From Pseudahrensia aquimaris (GTDB taxonomy: Bacteria > Pseudomonadota > Alphaproteobacteria > Rhizobiales > Rhizobiaceae): a stretch of DNA of 64,000 nucleotides. This document shows positions 1 to 8,741 of the stretch, piece after piece. The notes under the pieces were generated by a model. That model worked only from the letters and a program-made list of their open reading frames with translations. It was not told the DNA's origin and ran no database searches. Where the stretch lies: positions 186,001 to 250,000 of the forward strand of contig NZ_JBHTJV010000009.1 of the NCBI RefSeq assembly GCF_042676045.1, written 5' to 3'. Each line of letters opens with the position of its first letter. Within the stretch, counting starts at the first letter, position 1. Made by a program: the position numbers and the translations under genes.

Positions 1-1
1 C

Positions 2-2044
2 ATCGCCACAATCGCCAACGAACCCGACCGCGTGAGCGACAACTTTGCCATTGGCCCGAAAGTGTTGATGAGCCTTGCCTCGTTGGACAAAGCGGGCCTT
101 GTGCAGCCGGGAACGATTGTCCGCTGGACGGTGCGCACGCAATTGCCTGTCAACGATCAGGAAACCATCAAGCGCACTATTGAGGAAGCCAACGAAGCCT
201 TTCCGCAAGCCGGTTGGCGCGTGCGCTCGTCGGCCAATGCAGCTCCTGCTTTGACGCGCAATCTTAACCGCTTCTCGCAATTCCTCACACTCGTTGGCCT
301 CACCGCGCTGATCGTCGGTGGCGTCGGCGTTGCCAATGCTGTCCGCGCGTTCCTGGAGACGAAACAACACGTCATCGCCTCGTTCAAAAGCCTCGGCGCG
401 CCCGCGGGCTTCGTTTTTCAGGTCTACCTGTTCCAGATCATGCTTCTGGCGTTGGTCGGCATCGGCATCGGCCTGGCGTTCGGTACGTTAATGCCCATCA
501 TCGCCAAAGTGTTTTTGGAGGGCGTTGTCCCGATTGGCTCGGCCTCGCCCTTCCAATTGCCGGCACTTCTTGCCGCAACCGTATTTGGCGTTCTCACAGC
601 ACTGGCCTTCGCGCTTTGGCCATTGGCGCAAGCCCGAGACATTCCCGCAACCGCACTCTTCCGCAACGCCGCACGCGACAGCGCGCCGTGGCCACGCCCG
701 ATCTTCATTGTGGCAACCGTGTTGATCATCGCAGCCCTCGTTGGCTTAGCCGTTTGGCAAGCGGCAGACCGCAACATCGCTGGCACTTTTCTCGCTGGCA
801 TCGGCTTCTCGTTCATTTTGCTACGCGGCGTTTCCTGGCTCATTCAATTCGCCGCCCGCCGCGTGCCAACTTTGCGCTCAACCCCATGGCGTTTGGCGGT
901 CGGCAACATTCACCGCCCCGGCGCGCTCACACCATCGGTCGTTCTGTCGCTCGGCCTCGGTCTGGCGCTTCTCGTTTCGTTGGCGCTGATCGACGGTAAT
1001 TTGCGCAAGCAAATTGGCGCAAACCTGCCGCAAAACGCGCCTGATTTCTTTTTCGTCGATATTCAATCGGGCGAATACCAGCCCTTCCGCACAGCGCTGG
1101 ACGAAGTCGCCCCCGGCTCCGAAGTCGTTGGCGTGCCGATGCTGCGCGGCCGCATCGTCTCCATCAACGACGTGCCGTCGAGCGAAATTCAGGCAGCAGA
1201 AGGTGGCCGCTGGGTTCTGCGTGGCGACCGGGGCATCACCTATTCCGCCAAGCTTCCGGCAAACTCCACCCTTTCGCAAGGCACATGGTGGGACGAAAAC
1301 CACACGGGCGAAAACCTTGTGTCATTTGCCGCTGAAGAAGCCGGAGAAGTGGGCGTGAACGTTGGCGACAAAATCGTCATCAACGTCCTGGGCCGCGAAA
1401 TCGAAGCCAAAGTCGCCAATCTGCGCAATGTGGAATGGGAAAGCATGGGCATCAATTTCGTCATGGTCTTTTCGCCCAATACATTCGCTGGCGCACCGCA
1501 CGCCTATCTTGCCACGCTACAAATTCCTGAAGTGGAAGGCGTGGACGCGACTGTACGTGACGGCACGATTTTGAAGCAAATCACCACACAATTCCCGACG
1601 GTAACCACCGTGCGCGTGCGCGATGCGCTCGATACGGTCAACGCGCTGATCGGCCAATTGGCGACCGCTATCCGCGCCGCCGCTCTGCTGGCGCTTGCAG
1701 CCTCGGTGCTGGTGCTTGGTGGCGCATTGGCTGCTGGCAACCGCGCCCGTGTCCACGATGCTGTCGTGCTGAAAACACTCGGCGCAACCCGGCGCACGCT
1801 GATCGGAGCCTATGTGCTGGAATATTCGCTTCTTGGCCTTGCAACAGCCCTGTTCGGCCTGCTCGCGGGTGGCATTGCGGCATGGTTTGTTATCGCGCAA
1901 ATCATGGGCTTTTCCTTCACTTTGCTGCCGGAAGTCGCCGTTTTCACAATCGTCGTCGCACTCGTCTTCACCATCGGCTTTGGCTTGATTGGAACATGGC
2001 GGGTTTTGGGCCAAAAGGCAGCGCCGGTTCTGCGGGAATTGTAA
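2..2044 (+). CDS. ABC transporter permease, FtsX/YbbP type (5' end outside window)
   Basis: The reading frame is open from the first base of the window, so the N-terminus is missing; a GTG at 32 lies inside the coding region and is not the start. About 680 residues are visible. They contain a group of membrane segments near bases 285-850, a further segment pair near 890-1000, a roughly 220-residue extracytoplasmic region, and a C-terminal FtsX-like four-helix bundle (bases 1640-2040). This double-FtsX layout is typical of YbbP-like permeases, which work with a small ATPase (YbbA type) in export of lipids or envelope components. The partner ATPase would be expected just upstream, outside the window. 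Substrate unknown. Confidence 0.88.
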   Translation: MATIANEPDRVSDNFAIGPKVLMSLASLDKAGLVQPGTIVRWTVRTQLPVNDQETIKRTIEEANEAFPQAGWRVRSSANAAPALTRNLNRFSQFLTLVGLTALIVGGVGVANAVRAFLETKQHVIASFKSLGAPAGFVFQVYLFQIMLLALVGIGIGLAFGTLMPIIAKVFLEGVVPIGSASPFQLPALLAATVFGVLTALAFALWPLAQARDIPATALFRNAARDSAPWPRPIFIVATVLIIAALVGLAVWQAADRNIAGTFLAGIGFSFILLRGVSWLIQFAARRVPTLRSTPWRLAVGNIHRPGALTPSVVLSLGLGLALLVSLALIDGNLRKQIGANLPQNAPDFFFVDIQSGEYQPFRTALDEVAPGSEVVGVPMLRGRIVSINDVPSSEIQAAEGGRWVLRGDRGITYSAKLPANSTLSQGTWWDENHTGENLVSFAAEEAGEVGVNVGDKIVINVLGREIEAKVANLRNVEWESMGINFVMVFSPNTFAGAPHAYLATLQIPEVEGVDATVRDGTILKQITTQFPTVTTVRVRDALDTVNALIGQLATAIRAAALLALAASVLVLGGALAAGNRARVHDAVVLKTLGATRRTLIGAYVLEYSLLGLATALFGLLAGGIAAWFVIAQIMGFSFTLLPEVAVFTIVVALVFTIGFGLIGTWRVLGQKAAPVLREL

Positions 2045-2124
2045 AGCCAGAAGGCATTGTTAACCAAAGTGGGATGCAATGCCGACTGCTGCCCAGACTG
2101 CGGCAGCATGGCACAGGGCATGTC

Positions 2125-2153
2125 TTGAACTTGCCACAAGCAATCATCATATT
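2125..2153 (+). promoter_or_regulatory. Possible sigma70-type promoter of the Bax-inhibitor-1 gene
   Basis: TTGAAC (2125-2130), a 17-base spacer and CATATT (2148-2153) lie about 100 bases before the start at 2253. Four of six bases match the consensus in each box. No experimental support; inferred from sequence alone. Confidence 0.4.
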
Positions 2154-2252
2154 ATGCGTGACCTGATGGCTCAAATCATCGGGAACGATATGAGTCACAA
2201 CTGATCCGCAGCCTTGGGAAAAAGCGCGGATTTTCTTCGGAAAGGGAGCTAA

Positions 2253-3029
2253 ATGGCCGATCTTAGAGAGCAAATGCGCATGCAAACCGCGGGAACCGCG
2301 ACGCGTGCCGATATCGACCAGGGTTTGCGCAGCTATATGCTGGGCATCTACAACTACATGGCATCCGCTTTGGCCGTCACCGGCATCGCGGCATTAGCAA
2401 CAGCCAACCTCGCCTCGACCACGGATCGTGCAAACGCTGTGGGCCAGGTCGGCAACACGATGCTGACCCAGTTTGGCGCAATGGTTTACACCTCACCGCT
2501 CAAATGGGTGATCATGTTGGCCCCACTGGCATTCATCTTGGTGCTGTCGTTCGGCCTGCAGAAACTGTCCAAGCCAGCAATGACGGGCCTGTTCTACGCG
2601 TTCGCTACGCTGATGGGCGTCTCGATGTCGTACATCTTCATGATCTACACTCCTGGGTCGATCGTGCAGACATTCTTCGTCACGGCAGCAGCGTTCGGCG
2701 GTCTTAGCCTCTATGGCTACACCACCAAGCGCTCGCTTTCGGGCATGGGCACATTCCTGATGATGGGCTTGATTGGCCTGATTATTGCGATGGTCGTAAA
2801 CCTGTTCCTCGCATCTTCGGCACTCCAGTTCGCAATCAGCGCCATTGGGGTACTGATCTTCGCTGGTCTGACCGCTTGGGACACACAGCGCCTGAAACAT
2901 GAATATGACGTGGTCGCTGGTCATGCAGAAATGATGGCCAAGTCATCCATCATGGGCGCGTTGAGCCTCTACCTGAACTTCGTCAACATGTTCCAGTTCT
3001 TGCTCTCCTTCATGGGCAATCAGGAATAA
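2253..3029 (+). CDS. Bax inhibitor-1 / YccA-YbhL family membrane protein
   Basis: A 258-residue polytopic inner-membrane protein with about seven hydrophobic segments beginning near residue 30 and a cytosolic N-terminus. The pattern, including a conserved late segment with W-D-T-Q, is that of the UPF0005/BI-1 family. Bacterial members are Ca2+-leak channels or membrane-stress proteins related to eukaryotic Bax inhibitor-1. A purine-rich ribosome-binding site (AAAGGGAG) lies just before the ATG. It appears monocistronic: a promoter-like sequence lies upstream and a strong terminator directly downstream. The family assignment is firm; the physiological role is not known from sequence. Confidence 0.93.
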   Translation: MADLREQMRMQTAGTATRADIDQGLRSYMLGIYNYMASALAVTGIAALATANLASTTDRANAVGQVGNTMLTQFGAMVYTSPLKWVIMLAPLAFILVLSFGLQKLSKPAMTGLFYAFATLMGVSMSYIFMIYTPGSIVQTFFVTAAAFGGLSLYGYTTKRSLSGMGTFLMMGLIGLIIAMVVNLFLASSALQFAISAIGVLIFAGLTAWDTQRLKHEYDVVAGHAEMMAKSSIMGALSLYLNFVNMFQFLLSFMGNQE

Positions 3030-3054
3030 GCGACGGTTCAAACGAACTTTTGGA

Positions 3055-3084
3055 AAGGCGCTTCCTTCGGGAGGCGCCTTTTTT
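3055..3084 (+). terminator. Rho-independent terminator after the BI-1 gene
   Basis: An 11-bp stem (3055-3065 with 3070-3080, one G-T pair) closes a UUCG tetraloop (3066-3069) and is followed by a T run to 3084. This is a textbook intrinsic terminator 25 bases after the BI-1 stop codon. Confidence 0.92.
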
Positions 3085-3120
3085 CTTGCCTGTTGCACAA
3101 CGCCCCGCCACGCTGCGCCC

Positions 3121-3618
3121 ATGACGATACGCAACGCCACAGCAGAAGACTTGCCCGCCATAACGGCGATCTATGCTCATGCCGTTCTGACAGGCACGGG
3201 CAGCTTTGAAATAGAGCCGCCTTCGCAAGACGAAATGGCAGCCCGCATGAGCGCCATCCAACAGGCAGGCATGCCATGGATTGTCTTTGAGAAAGATAGC
3301 GCGGTGATCGGCTACGCCTATTTCGGCCCCTTCAAACCCCGCGCCGCCTATGCCAACACGGTGGAAGATTCCATTTACATCGACGAAGCCGCACGGGGGC
3401 GGGGCATCGGCAAGGCCTTGCTGGAAGAATTAATCGACCGCGCCAAAGCTCTCGGCAAAACGCAAATGATTGGCGGTGTTGGCGATAGCGAAAACCACGG
3501 CTCCGTTGGCCTGCACAAAGCTTGCGGCTTCCGCCAGGTTGGCAGATTGGAGCGCGTAGGGTTCAAGTTCGGGCGATGGCTCGATGTCGTGTACATGCAG
3601 CGCGATCTGGGCGACTGA
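3121..3618 (+). CDS. GNAT N-acetyltransferase, phosphinothricin acetyltransferase-like
   Basis: 165 residues forming one GNAT domain. The acetyl-CoA pyrophosphate loop R-G-R-G-I-G is at residues 92-97, preceded by the strand S-I-Y-I and followed by the usual amphipathic helix. The start motif (I-R-x-A-x-x-x-D-L-x-A-I) and the C-terminal F-G-R-W-L-D-V-V-x-M-Q are typical of the PAT/Bar/MnaT subgroup, which N-acetylates phosphinothricin, methionine sulfone or related amino acids. The natural substrate is usually not a herbicide, so no resistance is implied. It stands alone between a terminator and the MFS gene, which may be co-transcribed. Confidence 0.9.
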   Translation: MTIRNATAEDLPAITAIYAHAVLTGTGSFEIEPPSQDEMAARMSAIQQAGMPWIVFEKDSAVIGYAYFGPFKPRAAYANTVEDSIYIDEAARGRGIGKALLEELIDRAKALGKTQMIGGVGDSENHGSVGLHKACGFRQVGRLERVGFKFGRWLDVVYMQRDLGD

Positions 3619-3690
3619 ATTCGACAAGTATTATTAATAAAGTCCAAATACGGTATTGGTTGAAATCGAATCGAATGCGGAAAATGGGCA

Positions 3691-5088
3691 ATGAGCCTCA
3701 ACACAGCAGAACCGTTGACTAAACCCGGCGTCGGCCAAAAAGCCCAGGTGACCAAAAAAGGAATTTGGGGCTGGATGCTGTTCGATTGGGCAGCGCAACC
3801 GCTTCACACCTTGCTCATCACCTTTTTCTTTGCCCGTTACTTCGCCACCGAAGTCGCACCAGACCCGGAGACCGGCCAGGTCATGTGGGGTTGGATGTTG
3901 GCAATCTCCGGTGTCACCATCGCCATTCTGTCACCCGTTCTCGGCTCCATCGCGGATGCAACAGGACCGCGCAAACCGTGGATGGCATTCTTCGGCGCCT
4001 GTTTCGTCATCGGTTCATGCCTCTTGTGGTTCGCGGAGCCGGGTGGCGCTGGCATGGTCTTTTGGATTCTCGTCTTCTTCTCCATCGCGTTGTTCGGCGA
4101 AAGTTTCGCTTCCGTTTTCAACAACGCGGTCATGACAGACCTCGTGCCCCGCGAAGAGCTGGGGCGTCTTTCGGGCAATGGCTGGGCGCTGGGCTATCTG
4201 GGCGGCGTGGTCAGCCTCATCTTCGTGCTGCTTTTGTTGGTGGAATCATCACCCGGCAGCGGTGTCACCCTGATCGGCATCCCCCCCATTTTGGGCCTCG
4301 ATGCCATCGCATCTGGCGGCCAACGCGCTGTAGGTCCGCTCACGGGCTTGTGGTTTCTTATCTTCGTCATTCCCTTCTTCCTGTTCACGCCGGACGCGCC
4401 AAGGCGCGAAAAAGTGGCGGGTGCAGTGTCAAAGGGTCTATCAGACCTGATGAGGACGATCCGCTCCTTGCCCAAAACACCAAGCCTGTTCGCCTATCTC
4501 GGCTCATCCATGTTCTACCGCGATGCGCTGAATGGCCTCTACGCGTTCGGCGGCATTTATGCCGGTGGTGTGCTCCAGTGGAGCGCAACACAGCTCGGCC
4601 TGTTCGGCATTCTGGCGGCGCTCACCGGCGCTTTGGGAGCGTGGATGGGCGGGAAGTTTGATGATCGCTTCGGGCCCAAAATGGTTGTGACCACCTCCAT
4701 TTTGATGCTCATCGTTGTCTGCCTGATCATTGTGACAACAGACCGCGACATGGTGCTCTATATTCCCGTCGCAGACAGCGGCCCGGGCTTTGCCCCCGCA
4801 GATATCGCGTTTTACATCTGCGGCGCTTTGATCGGTGCAGCCGGAGGCTCCCTGCAGGCATCGTCGCGCACGCTGATGGCTGACCAGGCAGACGACGACA
4901 ACATGACCGAAGCCTTCGGCCTCTACGCCCTGTCAGGCCGCGCCAGTTCTTTCCTCGCGCCCGCCATGATCGCCATGGCGACCGATTTCTTCGGCAACCA
5001 ACGTATCGGCATCATGCCGTTGATACCGCTGTTCCTGATTGGCTTGTTCTTGCTGCCGTGGGTGCAACAGCGAAACGCAAAGGCTTAG
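3691..5088 (+). CDS. MFS transporter, UMF1/Atg22-like family
   Basis: 465 residues with about twelve membrane helices. The N-terminal W-G-W-M-L-F-D-W-A-A-Q-P followed by a helix ending F-F-F-A-R-Y-F is the signature of the UMF1 (Atg22-like) branch of the major facilitator superfamily. A D-A-x-G-P-R-K-P loop after the third helix matches the MFS 2-3 loop motif. Related proteins export or recycle amino acids or other small organic solutes, but the substrate cannot be read from sequence. The stop codon overlaps by four bases the end of the convergent phosphodiester glycosidase gene. Confidence 0.88.
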   Translation: MSLNTAEPLTKPGVGQKAQVTKKGIWGWMLFDWAAQPLHTLLITFFFARYFATEVAPDPETGQVMWGWMLAISGVTIAILSPVLGSIADATGPRKPWMAFFGACFVIGSCLLWFAEPGGAGMVFWILVFFSIALFGESFASVFNNAVMTDLVPREELGRLSGNGWALGYLGGVVSLIFVLLLLVESSPGSGVTLIGIPPILGLDAIASGGQRAVGPLTGLWFLIFVIPFFLFTPDAPRREKVAGAVSKGLSDLMRTIRSLPKTPSLFAYLGSSMFYRDALNGLYAFGGIYAGGVLQWSATQLGLFGILAALTGALGAWMGGKFDDRFGPKMVVTTSILMLIVVCLIIVTTDRDMVLYIPVADSGPGFAPADIAFYICGALIGAAGGSLQASSRTLMADQADDDNMTEAFGLYALSGRASSFLAPAMIAMATDFFGNQRIGIMPLIPLFLIGLFLLPWVQQRNAKA

Positions 5089-5834
5089 CGCGCAAACACC
5101 CCGATGATCGGCCCCAAGGGCCGCCATCCACCCAGCCGATAATCGCCTGCTTCCATCGTGGAAATGCTGCCGTCAAGAAACAGCGCGTTGGGCGTTTCCA
5201 GCACATCACGAAACAGCGTGCCGAACGACCAAAACGTCACTAGCCCACGCGATTGGGCAAAATGCACCCATTGCCCATCAGCAGAGACACCAACGCCGTT
5301 TCGAATTTTCTTGCTGGTTGAATCTTTCAAGAACCGCGGGTGCAGTTTGCCGTCGATCACCAGCATTGGCCCGGATTGCGTAGCGTAATCCACCCCATGC
5401 GCCACCTTGATCGAGCGGCGCAGAAACGCCTTGGTTTCGCTCACCCCCGCCCTGTCGCCATCAATCCAGAAGACTCCATTGGGCAAAAGGTGAAAATTTC
5501 CCCAGCCACCTTTGGTGGAAGCCCCCACGAACTGCCGACCTCGTTCGATATACAAACCAACCGGCGCTAGATTTTCGTGATACATGCCACCATTGGCAAG
5601 CATGAGCGGCGTGCGGTCTAGCTGGCGTTTCAGCGGCGCAAGGCTGCCATAGGGCTTCTTGTTTTTATCGGAATGAAACATCTCAACCGACACCTGCGCC
5701 AACCGATAAGAGCACACGACATGCTTGTTGCTGTCATGGACGACGTCCCGGCAGGTGCCGCTTGCGCCCTGTTGCCCACAAATACCGAGCCAGAGGCACA
5801 AAAGACCGCTCAACCACTCAATCATTGTCAGCAC
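5085..5834 (-). CDS. Phosphodiester glycosidase family protein (NAGPA/DUF2233-like)
   Basis: 249 residues with a hydrophobic N-terminus (about residues 3-24) that could be a signal peptide or anchor. The body has hallmarks of the phosphodiester glycosidase domain: an N-G-G-M-Y-H-E-N segment near residue 80, G-L-Y-I-E-R-G, a T-Q-S-G-P-M-L strand and the late F-L-D-G-S-I-S-T-M motif that carries an active-site acid. The family cleaves sugar-phosphodiester bonds; in bacteria it is found in envelope or exopolysaccharide metabolism. Likely periplasmic. Convergent with, and overlapping by four bases, the MFS gene. Confidence 0.85.
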   Translation of the reverse strand: MLTMIEWLSGLLCLWLGICGQQGASGTCRDVVHDSNKHVVCSYRLAQVSVEMFHSDKNKKPYGSLAPLKRQLDRTPLMLANGGMYHENLAPVGLYIERGRQFVGASTKGGWGNFHLLPNGVFWIDGDRAGVSETKAFLRRSIKVAHGVDYATQSGPMLVIDGKLHPRFLKDSTSKKIRNGVGVSADGQWVHFAQSRGLVTFWSFGTLFRDVLETPNALFLDGSISTMEAGDYRLGGWRPLGPIIGVFAR

Positions 5835-5857
5835 ACCCCAACATTACGTTCTCATTC

Positions 5858-5886
5858 TTGACGTTTGGCATCAGCCTGCGCATATC
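5858..5886 (+). promoter_or_regulatory. Probable promoter of leuC
   Basis: TTGACG (5858-5863), a 17-base spacer (5864-5880) and CATATC (5881-5886) lie about 60 bases upstream of the leuC ATG. The -35 box is close to consensus; the -10 box is weak, as is common in alphaproteobacteria. Confidence 0.45.
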
Positions 5887-5946
5887 CTGTTGTGAAAATG
5901 TGGGCACCACAAATGCCCTATCCCGAAGTCAGTATGGAACGCAAAA

Positions 5947-7347
5947 ATGGCCGGCACGACCCTTTATGACAAAATCTGGAACGATCATCTGGTTCACGAG
6001 GCCGAAGATGGCACAGCCCTGTTGTATATTGACCGGCATCTTGTCCATGAAGTGACAAGCCCACAGGCTTTTGAGGGCCTGCGGATGACCAACCGCACCG
6101 TGCGCGCACCGGAGAAGACACTGGCCGTGGTTGACCACAATATCCCAACCACAAACCGCGCCAATGGCATCGAAAACGAAGAGAGCCGCATTCAGGTTGA
6201 GGCACTCGCCAAGAACGCAGCCGAGTTCAACGTCGAATATTTCTCGGAGACAGACAACCGCCAGGGCATCGTCCACATCATCGGCCCCGAGCAAGGCTTC
6301 ACCCTGCCCGGCATGACGATCGTGTGCGGCGACAGCCACACATCCACCCACGGCGCTTTCGGTGCGCTGGCCCACGGCATCGGCACATCAGAGGTTGAGC
6401 ACGTGCTCGCCACGCAAACGCTGATCCAGAAAAAAGCCAAGAACATGAAGGTCGAGGTGACCGGCGATCTTGGAAATGGCGTGACCGCCAAAGACATCAT
6501 CCTCGCCATTATCGGCGAAATCGGCACGGCTGGCGGCACAGGCTACGTGATCGAATTCTGCGGTTCGGCCATTGAGGCGCTGTCGATGGAAGGCCGCATG
6601 ACGGTTTGTAACATGACGATTGAAGGCGGCGCGCGCGCTGGCCTGATCGCACCTGACGAGAAAACCTTCGAATACATCAAAGGTCGCCCGAAAGCCCCCT
6701 CCGGCAAGGCTTGGGACATGGCGCTCGATTATTGGAAGACGCTGAAATCCGACGAAGATGCCCATTTCGACAAGGTCATCACGCTGGATGCCAACAACCT
6801 CACCCCCATCGTTTCTTGGGGTTCTTCGCCCGAAGACGTCATCGCGGTGACCGGTGAAGTGCCAGACCCTGCTCTGATCCAGGACGAAAACAAGCGTACC
6901 TCCAAGCAACGCGCGCTTGACTATATGGGCCTGACACCGGGCACCAAAATCACCGATATCAAGATTGACCGCGTCTGGATCGGCTCTTGCACCAATGGCC
7001 GTATTGAAGACTTGCGCGCGGCTGCAAAGATCATGGAAGGCAAGAAAATTGCCGAAGGTGTCTCCGCCATGGTTGTTCCGGGGTCGGGGCTGGTGAAAGC
7101 GCAGGCTGAGAAGGAAGGGCTGGACAAGATCTTCATCGCGGCCGGAGCCGAATGGCGCGAGCCGGGCTGCTCAATGTGCCTGGCCATGAACGACGACCGC
7201 CTGAAGCCCGAGGAGCGTTGCGCTTCAACATCAAACCGCAACTTTGAAGGCCGTCAGGGCTTCAAAGGCCGCACGCATCTTGTCAGCCCGGCAATGGCGG
7301 CGGCTGCAGGTATTCACGGCCATTTTGTGGACATAAGAGAGCTTTAA
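5947..7347 (+). CDS. leuC: 3-isopropylmalate dehydratase large subunit
   Basis: 466 residues, full length for LeuC. Together with LeuD it isomerises 2-isopropylmalate to 3-isopropylmalate in leucine biosynthesis, using a [4Fe-4S] cluster. The three cluster cysteines are visible at 348 (in G-S-C-T-N-G-R), 408 and 411 (in C-S-M-C-L-A-M-N), as are the D-S-H-T-S-T-H-G substrate region near residue 130 and the R-N-F-E-G-R-Q-G segment near the C-terminus. LeuD (38743-39348) and LeuB (20529-21641) lie tens of kilobases away, so the pathway is not an operon here. A 30-base gap separates leuC from the DM13 gene. Confidence 0.98.
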   Translation: MAGTTLYDKIWNDHLVHEAEDGTALLYIDRHLVHEVTSPQAFEGLRMTNRTVRAPEKTLAVVDHNIPTTNRANGIENEESRIQVEALAKNAAEFNVEYFSETDNRQGIVHIIGPEQGFTLPGMTIVCGDSHTSTHGAFGALAHGIGTSEVEHVLATQTLIQKKAKNMKVEVTGDLGNGVTAKDIILAIIGEIGTAGGTGYVIEFCGSAIEALSMEGRMTVCNMTIEGGARAGLIAPDEKTFEYIKGRPKAPSGKAWDMALDYWKTLKSDEDAHFDKVITLDANNLTPIVSWGSSPEDVIAVTGEVPDPALIQDENKRTSKQRALDYMGLTPGTKITDIKIDRVWIGSCTNGRIEDLRAAAKIMEGKKIAEGVSAMVVPGSGLVKAQAEKEGLDKIFIAAGAEWREPGCSMCLAMNDDRLKPEERCASTSNRNFEGRQGFKGRTHLVSPAMAAAAGIHGHFVDIREL

Positions 7348-7351
7348 GCCC

Positions 7352-7374
7352 GAAACCTCACTTTAGGAGGTTTC
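7352..7374 (+). promoter_or_regulatory. Hairpin that buries the Shine-Dalgarno of the DM13 gene
   Basis: A perfect 8-bp inverted repeat, GAAACCTC (7352-7359) and GAGGTTTC (7367-7374), separated by a 7-base loop. The ribosome-binding site AGGAGG (7365-7370) lies mostly in the right arm, so folding would hide it. No T run follows, so it is not a convincing terminator for leuC. A role in translational control is inferred from geometry only. Confidence 0.5.
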
Positions 7375-7377
7375 AAC

Positions 7378-7845
7378 ATGCGTATTATTCTGGCTTTTTT
7401 CACTCATGGCGCGATGCTGGCAATCGGCTTCGCACTTGGCATCTATTTTTTGCCAATTCTTACCGCTCCACCGGCGCCGGATAGCGCAACCCTGCAACAA
7501 CAGGCAGCAGGAGCCCAATATACTGCAAACTTCACCCGCCAATTGCCGGGTAGTGATTTCTTGCATTGGGGCGAGGGAAAAATCAGCATTTCGGGCGACA
7601 AGATCGTCCACGAGGGCAAGCTGGCACCGGGGCCGGATTACCGCCTCTATCTCGCGCCTGACTTCGCGGATCATGAAGACCCGTTCAACGCAATCAAAGA
7701 ACAGGCAATAGAGATTGGCAGCGTGAAAACCTTCAACGGTTTCGTTCTGGATGTGCCGGATGGCATTGATGTCAGCAGTTACAACAGTGTCATTATCTGG
7801 TGTGAGACGTTCGGCGAATTTATCACAGCAGCCAAATATCGCTAA
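7378..7845 (+). CDS. DM13 domain-containing membrane-anchored protein
   Basis: 155 residues. An N-terminal hydrophobic segment (about residues 5-28) acts as signal or anchor. The rest is one DM13 domain, recognised from the pattern around L-P-G-S-D-F-L-H-W-G-E-G, P-D-Y-R-L-Y-L-A-P and the terminal S-V-I-I-W-C-E-T-F-G-E-F-I segment with its single conserved Cys at about 145. DM13 domains are proposed redox or electron-transfer modules, often near cytochromes; the function here is unknown. It may be transcribed with leuC. Its unusually good Shine-Dalgarno sits inside a stable hairpin. Confidence 0.85.
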   Translation: MRIILAFFTHGAMLAIGFALGIYFLPILTAPPAPDSATLQQQAAGAQYTANFTRQLPGSDFLHWGEGKISISGDKIVHEGKLAPGPDYRLYLAPDFADHEDPFNAIKEQAIEIGSVKTFNGFVLDVPDGIDVSSYNSVIIWCETFGEFITAAKYR

Positions 7846-8030
7846 TCGAAGGCGACAGCGCCAATAGGTGGCGCTTGATCTGGCTCTCGGTTAACCATAG
7901 GAAAGCAAATGAACGCGTAAACAGTGCTGTTGAGGCATAGTTGCACGGAAATAAGGTTAAGGTTCGAAGGGTTTCGGGCCGACACAAACAAATCGCGGCG
8001 GCAGGGCGTGGCGTTTCGAGGAGCATACGC

Positions 8031-8678
8031 ATGGTAGTTTCGGCTTCCACGACTGATATTAAGCGGGCATCAAGCCACGCGAAACCAACAACATGGGCGG
8101 CTCTAGCAGCGCTTGGACTGGCCGTCGCTATGACCGGCTGTACCCGCACGAGCGATATTAACCAGGCTGGCTTGTTCTCCTCATCGAGCAACCAAGCTGA
8201 TCCGCTCCCACCAACACCCACATCGCGGGTGCAAAGCGGTCAGTTGCAGCCGGCCTCACCAACGCCACCACCACCACCCGTTCAAACCGCTCCGCCGCAA
8301 ACTGCTGTTCCTGCGCCGCAAACCGCAGTGCCAGAAGCACCGTCGTCAAGCCAGCCGCCAGATCAACTCGCGAATGTTGAGCCATCGCCAGCGCCGGTCC
8401 AATCAAGCCAACCTGTCACACGGCAGGCTTTGATCGGCAGATGGACCGTCAGCGGTGGCGGTTCAAACTGCGATATCTTCTTGGCACTCACCAAATGGGG
8501 CAGCGGTTTCCGCGCTGCCGGTCGCCAATGCGGTGGCGTTGGCATTGGCAATGTGAGTTCGTGGAATGTGACCAACAATCAAGTTCTGCTCTACGATGAC
8601 GGCGGCAAGCAAATCGCTTCCCTGCGACGCACGGGCGAAGAACGTTACAGCGGCGGCGGTCTGACCTTCTCGCGCTAA
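8031..8678 (+). CDS. Omp19-like lipoprotein with AprI/Inh protease-inhibitor domain
   Basis: 215 residues from the ATG at 8031, chosen because GAGGAG lies seven bases upstream and because it gives a clean lipoprotein signal; an upstream TTG at 7941 adds 30 unlikely residues. The lipobox M-T-G-C puts the lipidated Cys at 37. Residues 58-130 are a Pro/Gln/Ser-rich linker. Residues 131-215 form an AprI/Inh-type beta-barrel (A-L-I-G-R-W-T-V, paired Cys at 147 and 167, L-L-Y-D, I-A-S-L, final L-T-F-S-R). The architecture matches Brucella Omp19, an outer-membrane lipoprotein reported to inhibit proteases. Two TTAA-containing motifs (near 7889 and 7953) lie upstream. Confidence 0.85.
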   Translation: MVVSASTTDIKRASSHAKPTTWAALAALGLAVAMTGCTRTSDINQAGLFSSSSNQADPLPPTPTSRVQSGQLQPASPTPPPPPVQTAPPQTAVPAPQTAVPEAPSSSQPPDQLANVEPSPAPVQSSQPVTRQALIGRWTVSGGGSNCDIFLALTKWGSGFRAAGRQCGGVGIGNVSSWNVTNNQVLLYDDGGKQIASLRRTGEERYSGGGLTFSR

Positions 8679-8741
8679 GCAGTTCGGGACAACGTCTTTC
8701 CGCTCTTGCCAATTTGCCCGCTTGCGTGGTTTGGCTGAACG

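Noticed and set aside
2204..2238. Terminator-like structure just before the BI-1 gene (ATCCGC/GCGGAT followed by TTTTCTT)
   Set aside because: Only 6 bp of stem around a 16-base loop; too weak to call a terminator or attenuator.
7857..7875. Stem AGCGCC/GGCGCT after the DM13 gene
   Set aside because: Six pairs and no following T run; not a convincing terminator.
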